From DATHTC01 sp963746805 (lineage in GTDB: Bacteria; Actinomycetota; Thermoleophilia; Gaiellales; Gaiellaceae), in contig CAVVCQ010000008.1 of the NCBI GenBank assembly GCA_963746805.1, positions 682,001 through 746,000 on the forward strand: DNA of 64,000 bases. The letters run 5' to 3'. The translations under genes and the position numbers were made by a program. The notes under the pieces are model-generated. The model made no database searches and was not told where the DNA came from. It saw only the letters and a program-made list of their open reading frames with translations. The first letter of the stretch is position 1, and each line of letters begins with the position of its first letter. Positions 23,395 to 33,436 of this stretch are shown in pieces.

Positions 23395-24894
23395 ATGCGG
23401 AGAGCCGTGGCAACTCTGGCGGCCGTCGCGGCCGCGGCGACGTGCGCGTCGACCGCGCGTGCGGACCTCGCCGTCGGCGTGGCCGACGACCGCGGCAAGT
23501 ACGCGGAGGACGGCGGCGCCTCGTTCTACGGGACGCTCCGCGAGCTCGGTCTCGCCGAGAACCGGATCACCGTGCAGTGGGACGCATCCCGGCCGACGAC
23601 GATCGTGGAGAAGCCGTTCCTCGACCGCTCGCTGCCGCGGGCGGCGGCCTCCGGAACGCGCGTCGTCTTCGCGGTCTACCCGACGCGGCCGACCGGCGTC
23701 ACCGCGACGCCCGAGGGCGCGGCGCAGTTCGCCGCCTTCGCCGCCCAGCTCGCGCGCACCTACCCCCAGGTGAAGCACTTCGTGATCGGGAACGAACCGA
23801 ACCAGCCGCGCTTCTGGCAGCCGCAGTTCGGCCCCGACGGCTCGCGCGTCGCGGCCGCGACCTTCTTCGACGCGCTCTGGCGCGCCCACGACGCGCTGAA
23901 GGCTGTCGACCCGGCGATCCGCGTGATCGGGATCGGCCTCTCCGAGCGCGGCAACGACAACCCGAGCGCGCCGAGCAACGCCTCGACCTCGCCCGTCCGC
24001 TTCCTCCGCGACCTGGGCGCGGCCTACCGGGCGAGCGGACGCACGGCCCCGGTGATGGACGAGCTCGACTTCCACCCCTACCCCGAGAGCCCGCGCGACT
24101 CGCTCACGCGTGCCTATTCGTGGCCGAGCGTCGGCTTCGGCAACGTCGACCGGCTCAAGCAGGCGATCTGGGACGCCTTCGCCGGCACGGGGCAGCCGAC
24201 GGTCGAGAACGGGCTGCGGCTGCGACTCGGCGAGACCGGTTGGCAGGTCGGCGTCGTCCCCTCGGCCGCGGGGAGCTATCACGGCGCCGAGAACGTGCCG
24301 GTCACCGACGAGGCCGCGCAGGCCGAGCTCTACGGACAGCTCGTCCGGCGCGCGGCATGCGACCCGGCCATCGTGGCGCTCCACGTCTTCGGCCTCGTCG
24401 ACGAGCCCGACCTCGACCGCTTCCAGGCGGCGTTCCTCCGGGCGGACGGCTCGCGCCGCCCCGCGTTCGACGCCGTGCGGGTCGCGCTTGCCGAGACGGG
24501 CGGACGGTGCACCGGCGCGCAGGTCTCGTGGCGGCACGCGACGACCGTCGTCGGCGCGGCCGCGAGCTTCGGCGACCTCGGCCCGAGCTTCTGGAAGCGG
24601 ACGGCGTGGAGCTTCGGCGTCACGGCGGCCGAGGAGGCGACGTTCCGCGCCGGCATCCACCGCCTCCCGGCGAACCCGAAGCGGCACGCGGCCGCGCTGC
24701 GCGCGCTGCAGCGGACGTCGGTGTCCGCCGTGCTCGCCGCCGCCGGGACGGTTCGGGCCCACTGGACGCCGCGTGTCGTCTTCCCAGCGCGACGCCTCGG
24801 CCGCGGGACGTACGTCTACCGCGTCGAGCTCGCGGCGACGATGAACCCCGCGCGGACGAGCGTGTTCGTCAGCCGGCCGTTCGTCGTCCGCTAG
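23395..24894 (+). CDS. Secreted glycoside-hydrolase-like TIM-barrel protein
   Basis: 499 residues. Signal peptide at 1-23 (VATLAAVAAAATCASTARA). The body resembles a clan A glycosidase barrel: LGLAENRITVQWDASRP, TRVVFAVYPTRP, VKHFVIGNEPNQPRFWQP with Asn-Glu as the likely acid/base, DELDFHPYPE, and LRLGETGWQVGV whose Glu is a candidate nucleophile. The last ~120 residues form a separate beta-rich tail (RGTYVYRVELAATMNPARTS). Family assignment below the clan is not possible here. Monocistronic by position. Confidence 0.75.
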   Translation: MRRAVATLAAVAAAATCASTARADLAVGVADDRGKYAEDGGASFYGTLRELGLAENRITVQWDASRPTTIVEKPFLDRSLPRAAASGTRVVFAVYPTRPTGVTATPEGAAQFAAFAAQLARTYPQVKHFVIGNEPNQPRFWQPQFGPDGSRVAAATFFDALWRAHDALKAVDPAIRVIGIGLSERGNDNPSAPSNASTSPVRFLRDLGAAYRASGRTAPVMDELDFHPYPESPRDSLTRAYSWPSVGFGNVDRLKQAIWDAFAGTGQPTVENGLRLRLGETGWQVGVVPSAAGSYHGAENVPVTDEAAQAELYGQLVRRAACDPAIVALHVFGLVDEPDLDRFQAAFLRADGSRRPAFDAVRVALAETGGRCTGAQVSWRHATTVVGAAASFGDLGPSFWKRTAWSFGVTAAEEATFRAGIHRLPANPKRHAAALRALQRTSVSAVLAAAGTVRAHWTPRVVFPARRLGRGTYVYRVELAATMNPARTSVFVSRPFVVR

Positions 24895-24909
24895 CGGCGC
24901 GACCACCCA

Positions 24910-24938
24910 TTGACTGACCGGTCAATCGGCCGGATAGA
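24910..24938 (+). promoter_or_regulatory. Promoter with embedded palindrome for the beta-oxidation pair
   Basis: TTGACT (24910-24915), 17-bp spacer, GATAGA (24933-24938). The perfect palindrome TGACCGGTCA (24915-24924) sits at the -35/spacer junction. Such sites are typical of TetR-type repressors of fatty-acid catabolism in actinobacteria; the regulator is not identified here. Confidence 0.6.
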
Positions 24939-24947
24939 CTCTGCTCG

Positions 24948-26138
24948 ATGGGACGCGAGCTCCGCGAGGTGGTCTACGTCGACGGCGTCCGGACGGCGTT
25001 CGGCAAGGCCGGCCCCTCCGGCCTCTTCTGGCAGACGCGCGCCGACGACATGGCCGTCAAGGCCGTGCGCGAGCTGCTGCGGAGGAACCCGGCGATCGAG
25101 CCGGACCGTGTCGGCGACGTGATCATGGCTGCGACCGCGCAGGTCGGCGACCAGGGTCTGACCCTCGGGCGCGACGTCGGCCTCCTCGCCGGCCTGCCGC
25201 ACACCGTGCCCGGCTTCGCCGTCGACCGCATGTGCGCGGGCGCGCTCACGGCCGTGACCGCCGGCGCGGGCGAGATCGCCATGGGCGCCGCCGAGGTCGT
25301 GATCGCGGGCGGCGTCGAGCACATGGGCCACCACCCGATGGGCGCCGACGTCGACTTCAATCCGCGCTTCGTCGCCGAGCGGCTCATCGACCAGAGCGCC
25401 GCGACGATGGGCGCGACCGCCGAGAACCTCCACGACCGCTTCCCCGCGCTCACACGCGATCGCTCCGACCGCTTCGCCGTCGCCTCGCAGCAGAAGGCAA
25501 CAGCCGCCTGGCAGAACGGCGTGATGGCGCACACGGTCGTGCCGATGAGCGTCTACGGGGACGAGGGCTGGCGCGTCGCGGACCGGGACGAGTTCCTGCG
25601 CCCGGACACCACCATGGACGGGCTCGCCGGCCTGCGCACACCGTTTCGCGCCGGCGGCCGCGTCACGGCGGGGAACTCCGCCGGGCTCACCGACGGCGCC
25701 ACGGCCTGCTTCCTCGCCGCGGAGGAGACGGCGACGGAGCTGGGGCTCGAGCCCACGATGCGTCTCGTCGGCTTCGCGTACGCCGGCGTGGAGCCGGAGC
25801 TGATGGGCCTCGGGCCGGTGCCGGCGACGCGGAAGGTGCTCGCGCAGACGGGGCTCTCGCTCGACGACATCGGCCTCTTCGAGCTGAACGAGCCGTTCGC
25901 CGTGCAGGTGCTCTCGTGGTGCGACGAGCTGGGCGTCGACCCGGACGATCCGCGCCTGAACCCGTACGGCGGCGCGATCGCGTTCGGGCACCCGCTCGCC
26001 GCCACCGGCGTCCGCCTGCTCGCGCAGCTCTCCTACGGGTTCCGCGAGCGGCCCGAGGCGCGCTACGGGATGACGGCCCTCTGCATCGGCATGGGCATGG
26101 GCGCGAGCATCGTCTGGGAGAACCTACGGCATGGCTGA
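24948..26138 (+). CDS. Acetyl-CoA acyltransferase (thiolase)
   Basis: 396 residues. Thiolase N-domain with the acylated Cys in GFAVDRMCAGALTAVTAGAG, GGVEHMGHHPMG, and C-domain with VTAGNSAGLTDGATACFLAA, the His of AFGHPLAATGVRLLAQL and the Cys of MTALCIGMGMGAS. FELNEPFAVQVL is the conserved dimer/active-site element. FadA-like: cleaves 3-ketoacyl-CoA in beta-oxidation. It overlaps the next gene by 8 nt, giving a classic FadA-FadB pair (here thiolase first). Confidence 0.95.
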   Translation: MGRELREVVYVDGVRTAFGKAGPSGLFWQTRADDMAVKAVRELLRRNPAIEPDRVGDVIMAATAQVGDQGLTLGRDVGLLAGLPHTVPGFAVDRMCAGALTAVTAGAGEIAMGAAEVVIAGGVEHMGHHPMGADVDFNPRFVAERLIDQSAATMGATAENLHDRFPALTRDRSDRFAVASQQKATAAWQNGVMAHTVVPMSVYGDEGWRVADRDEFLRPDTTMDGLAGLRTPFRAGGRVTAGNSAGLTDGATACFLAAEETATELGLEPTMRLVGFAYAGVEPELMGLGPVPATRKVLAQTGLSLDDIGLFELNEPFAVQVLSWCDELGVDPDDPRLNPYGGAIAFGHPLAATGVRLLAQLSYGFRERPEARYGMTALCIGMGMGASIVWENLRHG

Positions 26139-28132
26139 GCCGACGACCGAGTTCCGGCTCGCCCGCGTCGACACGCGCGTCGGGCCGGTCGCGCTGGTGA
26201 CGATGGACAACGGCGAGGACTACCGGAAGCCGAACGTCTTCGGCCGCGCCGCGATGGAGTCGCTGCTGGCGCTCCTCCCCGGGCTGGAGGAGGGAGACTG
26301 GCAGGCACTCGTGCTCACCGGCAAGCCGTTCGTCTTCGCCGCCGGTGCCGACATCTCGGAGTTCCCGCTGCGCGCGACGCGCGAGCTGGCAGCCGAGGGG
26401 AGCGAGGCGGGACACGTCCTCTTCGGCCGGATCGCCGCGCTTCCGTACCCGACGGTCGCCGCGATCAACGGCGCGTGCGTCGGCGGCGGCGTCGAGATCG
26501 CGCTCCACTGCGACGCGCGGACGATCTCGACGGCGGTGCGCCACTTCGCCGCGCCGGAGTGCTTCCTCGGGATCATCCCCGGCTGGGGCGGGACGCAGCT
26601 CGTCCCGCGGCTCGTCGGCCCGCAGACGGCGGTCACGTTCATCGTCGAGAACCCGATGCGCCAGAACCGGATGCTGGACGGCACGAAGGCCTACGAGCAG
26701 GGATTCGCCGACCGGCTGCTCGAGCCGGTCGAGTTCCTCGACGAGTCGCTCGCGTTCGCGGTCGAGCTCGTCGAGAAGGGCCATGACAGGGGTCAGACCC
26801 CTGACATGTCCGACGCGGCCGAGGTGATCCGCAAGGCGCGGCTCCGGCTCGACGACTCCGTCCACGGCGCGGCGCCCGGCTCCGTACCGCGCGCTCGACC
26901 TCATCGAGGGCGCGTGCTCGGGCTGGACGCTCGAGGAGGGCATGCGCGCCGAGGAGGAGGCGTTCGCCGAGCTCCTCTCGGGCCCGCAGGCGCAGGCGTC
27001 GGTCTACGCGTTCGGACTCGTCGAGTTTCGCTCGAAGAAGCCCGCCGGCCTGCCGGACGCCGAGCCGCGGAAGCTGGGGAAGATCGGCGTCGTCGGCGCG
27101 GGCCTGATGGCGACGCAGCTCGCGACCCTGATCCTCCGCCGGCTCGAGGTCCCGGTCGCGATCCGCGACGTCGACCAGGCGCGCGTCGACGAGGCGCTCG
27201 AGACGATCCGCGGCGAGCTGGCGGGGCTCGAGGCCCGCGGCCGCTACCCCGAGGGAAAGGGCCGCTTCCTCGGCGAGCTCGTGCACGGCACGACCGGATA
27301 CGACGGCTTCGAGGATTGCGACCTGGTGCTCGAGGCAGTCTTCGAGGAGCTGTCCGTGAAGAAGGAGGTCTTCGCCGAGCTCGAGGCGGTCGTCCGCGAC
27401 GACTGCGTGCTGGCCACGAACACGTCCTCCCTGTCGGTGACCGAGATGGGCGCCGACCTGGCCCACCCGGAGCGGCTCGTCGGCATCCACTTCTTCAATC
27501 CCGTCGCGCTGATGCCGCTCGTCGAGCTGATTCGCACGCGCGAGGTGGACGACGCCACCCTGGCCACGGCCAACGCGTTCGCGAAGGAGCTGCGCAAGCG
27601 GCCGATCCTCGTCGCCGACGCGCCCGGCTTCGTCGTCAACCGCGTGCTCACGCGGATGACCCGCGTCCTCATGGACGCGCTCGAGCACGGGAACACCGTC
27701 GAGGAGACGGACGAGGCCATCCTCCGGCTCGGCCTGCCGATGGCGCCGTCGGTGCTCCTCCAGATGGTCGGCCCGCGCGTGACGAACCACGTGCTCGAGA
27801 CGATGCACGAGGCGTATCCCGACCGCTTCCCGCTCTCCCCGACCCTGCGCAACTTCGCCGAGGGCAGCGACGAGATCGTGGTCGCCGAGCACGCGCCGAA
27901 GACGGTCGAGGAGATCACCACGGCCGCGCTCGAGGCGATGGCCGACGAGATCCGGCACCTGCTCGAGGAAGGGGTCGCGCTCGAGGCGGCGGACGTCGAC
28001 CTCGGCCTCCTGCTCGGGGCCGGCTTCCCGTTCTGGCTCGGCGGGATCACGAAGCACCTCGACCAGACGGGGGTCTCGCAGCGCGTCGCGGGCATGCCGC
28101 TGGCCGAGATCCGCGCCGGCGCACCCGCATAG
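26131..28132 (+). CDS. Fused enoyl-CoA hydratase/3-hydroxyacyl-CoA dehydrogenase, frame broken
   Basis: Hydratase part: TGKPFVFAAGADISEF, AAINGACVGGGVEIALHCDA, PECFLGIIPGWGGTQLVPRL with the catalytic Glu regions. Dehydrogenase part: GKIGVVGAGLMATQLATLIL (NAD site), ATNTSSLSVTEMGADL, HFFNPVALMPLVELI, DAPGFVVNRVLTRM. Between them the frame shifts at about 26877, where one extra C in GCGCCCGGCTCC separates VHGAAP from YRALDLIEGACSG; without it one protein of ~666 residues results. A 27-bp palindrome at 26782 is inserted in frame. FadB/FadJ-type. Substrate chain length not predictable. Confidence 0.92.
26782..26808. repeat. 27-bp near-perfect palindrome inside coding sequence
   Basis: CATGACAGGGGTC-A-GACCCCTGACATG, one mismatch in 13-bp arms. 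It adds an in-frame HDRGQTPDM segment between helices of the hydratase part. It looks like an inserted small palindromic element rather than native sequence. Confidence 0.6.
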
Positions 28133-28152
28133 CGCATTCCAAAGCGCTTTTT
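28131..28152 (+). terminator. Hairpin and T-run after the beta-oxidation genes
   Basis: AGCGC (28131-28135) pairs with GCGCT (28144-28148), followed by TTTT. Short 5-bp stem; plausible intrinsic terminator overlapping the stop codon. Confidence 0.5.
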
Positions 28153-28280
28153 GGCGCGGTCCCGCATACAAGAATCCGCTCCGTCGGTTATGCTGCGAGT
28201 GCTCGCTCGTACTCAGGGGTTGAACACCGCGAGCGGCGATTTCCTCAGTAGGGATAGCGGCGCCACAGGGCGCTGCCGCG

Positions 28281-30867
28281 ATGCAAGCCACGACAGAGCA
28301 GTCGACGATCACGCCGGAGGCGCTTGCCGCCCTTGCCGATGCCGCCCAGCGGGCGGAGGGCTGGGCGGGAGAGCCGTTCCTGCGGCCGAGCGAAGATCCC
28401 GCGACGGGCCTCGCGCCCGGGACGGCGCGCCGCCGTGCGCTCGACGCCGCGCTCTCCGAGATGGAGGCCGGGCTGGCGGCCCCGTCGCCGCGGTGGAAGG
28501 TCGACTGGGGCCTCATGCTCGGGCTCGAGCGCGTCCTCGGCCAGGAGACTCCCTCGCTCGCGTCCGGGACGGAGCTGCGCCGCCACCAGGTGGACGCGCT
28601 CGCCGGGATGCTGACGGAGCTGATCGCGCTCCACGAGGAGACCGCGGCCGACGCCAACGGCAACGGCAACGGGCACGCCGCCGAGCCGGAGGCCGAGCCG
28701 GACGACGAGCCCGAGGACGAGCTGGGGCTCGGCGGCGCGCTCGACGAAGAGCCGGACGAGGCGGAGTTCCAGGGCGAGGACCCCGGGGCCGTGCGTCGCT
28801 TCCGCTTCCGCCATCCGACCGCGTCGGGAAAGACGATCGCCGCGGCGGGCTTCGTCGAGGCGGGCCGCACCCTCGGCGTCCTGATCCTCACGCACCGCCG
28901 CCTGCTCGTCGACCAGTTCACCCGCGATCTGCGCGACGAGGGCTACGGCACCCGGTTCGCGGAGCCGATTCTCGAGGGCCAGACGCCGAAGGTGCCGAAC
29001 CCGCTCACGATCCAGACCTACGCCTGGTTCGCGCGGCACCACCGCGAGCTCTCGCGCGAGGCGTACCACCTCGTGATCGCGGACGAGGCGCACACGGCGC
29101 TCGGCGAGAAGACCTCCGGCGCCATCCGCGCGTACTCGGAGCCGATCTACATCGGCATGACCGCGACCGAGCAGCTGATCGCGAAGCAGGTCTCGGACGT
29201 CTTCCCCGCCTCGGTCGACGACCTTCCGCTCGCCGAGGCCGCGCGCCGAGGCCTGATCGCGCCGCTGCGCGACCTCCGCGTCCCGCCCGTGGCGGCGATC
29301 AACTCGGTGCCGATCGTCGGCGGCGACTTCGACCAGGAGCTCCTGGCCAAGACCCTCGACCACCAGGCGCTGAACCAGGCGGCCGCGTCGCTCTATCGCG
29401 ACCGGTTCGACAACACGCCGGGGATCGTCTACGCGGCCGGTGTCGAGCACGCCTACAACCTTGCGCAGGAGTTCCGCGCCGTCGGCCTCAAGGCCGAGGC
29501 CGTCAGCGGCAAGACGCCGCCGGTCAAGCTCGCCGAGACGCTCGCCGCCTACGAGCGCGGGGAGATCAACATCCTCATCAACGCGCAGCTGCTCGCCGAG
29601 GGCTGGAACTCGCCGCGTGCGACCGTCTGCATGCACCTCGCGCCGACTGCGTCGCGCCGCGTCTACCAGCAGCGGATCGGCCGCGTCATGCGCCTCCATC
29701 CGCGCAAGGAGGCCGGGATCGTCGTCGACTTCGTCCCGAAGGGCGCGACGCACTCCGAGCGCGTGGTCTCGCTCCACTCGCTCCTCGACGCGGACTTCTA
29801 CCGCGAGGGTGCGCGTGTCACGCCGGCGCCGCGCCGCCGCCACCAGCGTCGGGCCCGCCGGAAGCTCTCGCCGGCGCCGTGGCTCGTTCCGGTCACGCCC
29901 GACGTCGCGCGACGGCTCGCCGTGATCCAGCGCGAGTGGCAGCGCGTCGACCCGAAGTTCCTCGACGGCGACGAGCAGCAGTTCTGGGCCGTCATCGCAG
30001 GCCGGCAGATCCGCTTCGACGAGCGCGCCGCCTTCGTCCAGAAGCTGATGGACCGCGGCGCGAGCAAGGCGGCGCTGGAGAAGTTCCTCGCGACGTGCGC
30101 GGCCGAGAACCCGAACCGGCGGCTGCGGATGATGGCGCTCGCCGACCGCGTCTCGATGCGGAGCGACAGCGCCGACTTCGACGATCTCGTCACGCTCGTG
30201 ACGCAGGCGCCCCCGTGGGAGAAGGACCGGCTGCCGGGCATCCGGACGCTCCTGCGCGCGATCGCGGAGGGCACGCCGATCGCACCCGAGCAGACGCTCG
30301 GGCGCTGGACGTGGCGCCTCGCCCGTGCCTCCCGCAAGGCACAGGACCGGCGCGCGTCGTCGGAGTTCCCGGAGGCGAAGCGCCTCCTCGGCGCGCTCGC
30401 GAACTCGCGCGGGCACCGGCACGAGGAGAACGCGGGACGGCTCGTCCAGGCGGCGCTCGCACAACCGCTCCCGGTCGGTGTGGCGCTGCTCGCCTCGGCC
30501 GAGGGGTACACGCCGCGTTCGAACAAGCTGATCGACGAGGCCCGCGAGCAGATCGCGCCGCTGTCCGAGGTCGCGGCCGCGCTCGCCGAGAACCTGCCCG
30601 CACCGAAGGCCGCGCCCAGCAAGCGCGCGGCGGCGGCGGCGGAAGAAGAAGGGCGGCGCCGAGGCGCAGGCGAACGGCGCGGCGCCGGCCGAGGCCGTGA
30701 ACGGCGCGGGGCCGGAGGGCGGGACGCCCGCCGTGGAGGGCGAGGCCGCTCCGCAACCCAAGCCGCGGCGCCGGCGGCGCCGGCGCTCCTCAGCGCGTGC
30801 GAACGGCGACGGCGCGGCCGCGGCCGAGGCCGAGGCGCCGGCCGAGCCCGTCCAGACGGACGGCTGA
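28281..30867 (+). CDS. DEAD/DEAH-type SF2 helicase, frame broken near 3' end
   Basis: Starts MQATTEQSTITPEALAAL. LRRHQVDALAGMLTEL resembles the front helicase motif, then an acidic/Asn-Gly insertion (NGNGNGHAAEPEAEPDDEPE), Walker A FRHPTASGKTIAA, DEAH box VIADEAHTAL, GMTATEQL (motif III), NILINAQLLAEGWNSPRA (V) and YQQRIGRVMRLHP (VI). The remaining ~350 residues are helical and unassigned. Near 30640, in a GCG repeat, the frame shifts to an Arg/Lys and Ala/Glu-rich tail (RRKKKGGAEAQANG ... PVQTDG) ending at 30865-30867. Likely DNA/RNA remodelling; exact function unknown. Confidence 0.85.
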
Positions 30868-30901
30868 CGACGTGCGCCGCGCGGCGTAATCTCGAACGCG
30901 G

Positions 30902-32535
30902 ATGGCGGCTCTCCTCGTCGTTGCGTTCCTCGCGGGCCTGATCACCTCGCTGTCGCCGTGCGTGCTGCCGGTGCTGCCGATCCTGCTCGCCGGGAGCGCC
31001 ACTGGCGGGCGGCGGCGGCCGTACCTCCTCGTCGCGGGCCTCGTCACGAGCTTCACCCTCGTCACGCTCCTCGGCGCCGCGATCCTCGACGCGCTCGGCC
31101 TGCCGGAGGACCTGCTGCGGAACCTCGGCATCGCGATGCTGTTCCTCGTCGCGGCGACGCTCGCGTGGCCGCAGCTCGGCTACTGGCTCGAGCGCCCGCT
31201 CGTACCGGCTGACACGGCAACGCGCCGGCGACGAGGCGGGCGCGTTCGTCGTCGGCCTCTCGCTCGGCGTCGTCTTCGTCCCGTGCGCGGGGCCGGTGCT
31301 CGCGGCCGTGTCCGTGCTCGCGGCGACGAGCGACGTCTCGCTGCGCCTGTTCGCGACGCTGCTGGCCTATGCGGTCGGAGCGGCGATCCCGATGCTCGCG
31401 ATCGCGCTCGGCGGCCGGCGCGTCGCCGCGGCGCTGCGCCCGCGCTGGCTCCGGCCCGTGCTCGCCGGCGTCGTCGCCGTCACCGCGCTCGCGATCGCCG
31501 TCGGCGAGGACCGCCGCTTCCAGACCTTCGTCCCCGGCTACACCGAGGCGTTCCAGGAGCGCGTCGAGCGGAGCGGCGTCGCCGAGCGCGAGCTGCAGCG
31601 GCTCACCGGCGCGCGGGCGCAGCAGGAGTCGCGGCTCGCCGACTACGGCCCGGCGCCGGAGCTCCAGGGCCTGACGAACTGGCTCAACGTCGCGCCGACG
31701 ACGATGGCCGCCCTCCGCGGGCGCGTCGTCCTGATCGACTTCTGGACGTACTCGTGCGTCAACTGCCTGCGCACGCTGCCGTACCTCAAGCGCTGGGACG
31801 AGGCCTACCGCGCCGGCGGCCTCACGATCGTCGGCGTGCACGCGCCCGAGTTCGCCTTCGAGCGCGTCGCGGACAACGTGAGCGAGGCGGTGGAGGACCT
31901 CGGCATCCGCTACCCGGTCGCGCTCGACAACGACTTCACGACCTGGCACGCCTACTCGAACCAGTACTGGCCGGCGAAGTACCTCGTCGACCGCAAGGGG
32001 CACGTCCGCTTCGCGCACTTCGGCGAGGGCGAGTACGCGCAGACCGAGGACGCGATCCGGACGCCTGCTCGCCGAGGGCGGCCACCGAGTCGGGCAGGCG
32101 CCGACCGTCGCGTCCGGCACGGGCGAGCCGACGTACGGCCACATCACGCCCGAGTCGTACCTCGGCTACTCGCGGCTCGACCGTCTCTGGAACGGCCCGG
32201 TGAAGCCCGACGAGCTCGGCGCGCTACGCCTTCCCGGCGACCGCGGTGCCGGTGCACCACCTCGCCTATGCGGGACGGTGGCTCATCGAGGAGGAGCGCG
32301 CCGTCGCGGGGCGGGACGCACGGCTGCGGCTGCGCTTCGTCGGGCGGGAGGTGAATCTCGTGCTCGGGCGGCCACGGCACGGTGCAGGTGTCGCTCGCCG
32401 GGCGGCGGCTGCGCACGGTGCGGGTCGACGGCGACCGGCTGTACAACCTGCTCGACCTCGAGAAGCAGGTCGAGGGCGACTCTGGATCTCCGCTTCTCGC
32501 GCGGCGTCGAGGGCTACGCGTTCACGTTCGGCTAG
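30902..32535 (+). CDS. DipZ-like CcdA-thioredoxin fusion, five frame breaks
   Basis: CcdA part: LAGLITSLSPCVLPVLPILL and, after a shift at ~31210, VVGLSLGVVFVPCAGPVLAA, the two Cys-Pro motifs of the CcdA membrane domain. Thioredoxin-like part: VLIDFWTYSCVNCLRTLPYL with the CVNC redox pair, and YLVDRKGHVRFAHFGEG. The C-terminal domain (RYAFPATAVPVHHLAYAGRW, GTVQVSLAGRRLRTVRVDGD, LRFSRGVEGYAFTFG) matches the CBM-like end of mycobacterial DipZ. Shifts near 31210, 32064, 32222, 32370 and 32480 break it. Moves reducing power across the membrane. Either a sequencing-damaged gene or a decayed one. Confidence 0.85.
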
Positions 32536-32538
32536 CGG

Positions 32539-33427
32539 CTACTGGCCGCGGGCCACGTCGGGGCCCTCGTCCTCGTCGTCCTCCCGCTCGCGCAGGAACC
32601 GCGTCAGCTGCTCGGCGAGCGCGTCGCCCGTCGGCAGGTCGTCCTCGTCGATCTCGTCGGAGCGCCGCTCGAGCTCCTCGACGTACGCGGCCGTCTCCTC
32701 GTCGCTCGAGACCGCCTCGCTGACCTGCTCGGCGTAGCGCTCGGACGCCTCCTCGAGCTCCGCCGTCGGCACCGTCGTCCCGAGCAGCTCGCCGAGGCGC
32801 GTCGACAGCGCGAGCGCCGCGCGCGGGCTCGGCGCGAGCGAGACGTAGTGCGGCACGGCCGCCCACAGCGAGACCGAGTCGACGCCCTCGCGGCGGCACG
32901 CGTCGTGGAGGATCCCGACGATGCCCGTCGGCCCCTCGTAGCGCGACGCCTGCAGGCCGAGCTTGTCGACGAGCTCCTGGTCGGTCGCGCTCCCGCTCAC
33001 CGGCGCGGGCCGCGTGTGCGGCACGTCGGCGAGGAGCGCGCCGAGCGTCACCACGAGCTCGACGCCGAGGTCGCGGGCGAGGCCGACGACGAGGTCGGTG
33101 AAGGTGCGCCAGCGGAGGTTCGGCTCGATCCCGATCAAGAGGACGACGTCGCGGTCGGAATCCGGCCTCGACGCGTAGTAGAAGGCGTTCTCGGGCCAGT
33201 CGATCCGGCGCGTAGAGCCCGTCGACGAGCGAGACGTGCGGGCGCGTGGCCTGGAAGTCGAAGAAGCTCTCCGGGTCGATCTCGGCGAAGCGGGTCGCGT
33301 CCCACGCCCGGGCCAGGTGCCCGGCCGCGAGCGTCGCGCCCTGCCCCCCGTCGTTCCAGCCCCGGAACGCGGCCACGAGCACCGGCCGGCGCAGCGTCGG
33401 GCGCTCCGAGATGCGCAGCTCCTCCAT
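32539..33427 (-). CDS. PAC2-family protein, frame broken
   Basis: From ATG 33427: RPVLVAAFRGWNDGGQGATL, LARAWDATRFAEIDPESFFD and TRPHVSLVDG, the PAC2 (proteasome assembly chaperone 2-like) N-terminus. After a shift near 33205 it continues as LIGIEPNLRWRTFTDLVVGL, LVVTLGALLADVPHTRPAPV, EGPTGIVGILHDACRREGVD and a Glu/Asp-rich tail ending VARGQ. One indel restores about 296 residues. Such proteins are common in actinobacteria; biochemical role unclear. Last gene of the selD-ctaA operon by spacing; convergent with the DipZ-like gene, stops 3 nt apart. Confidence 0.88.
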
Positions 33428-33436
33428 CGGTTCAGT

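Noticed and set aside
26131..28251. A hydratase protein continuing 460 residues in the same frame past 26877
   Set aside because: The extension is Arg-rich noise, while the dehydrogenase homology is in the next frame, so this is a frame break and not a novel fusion.
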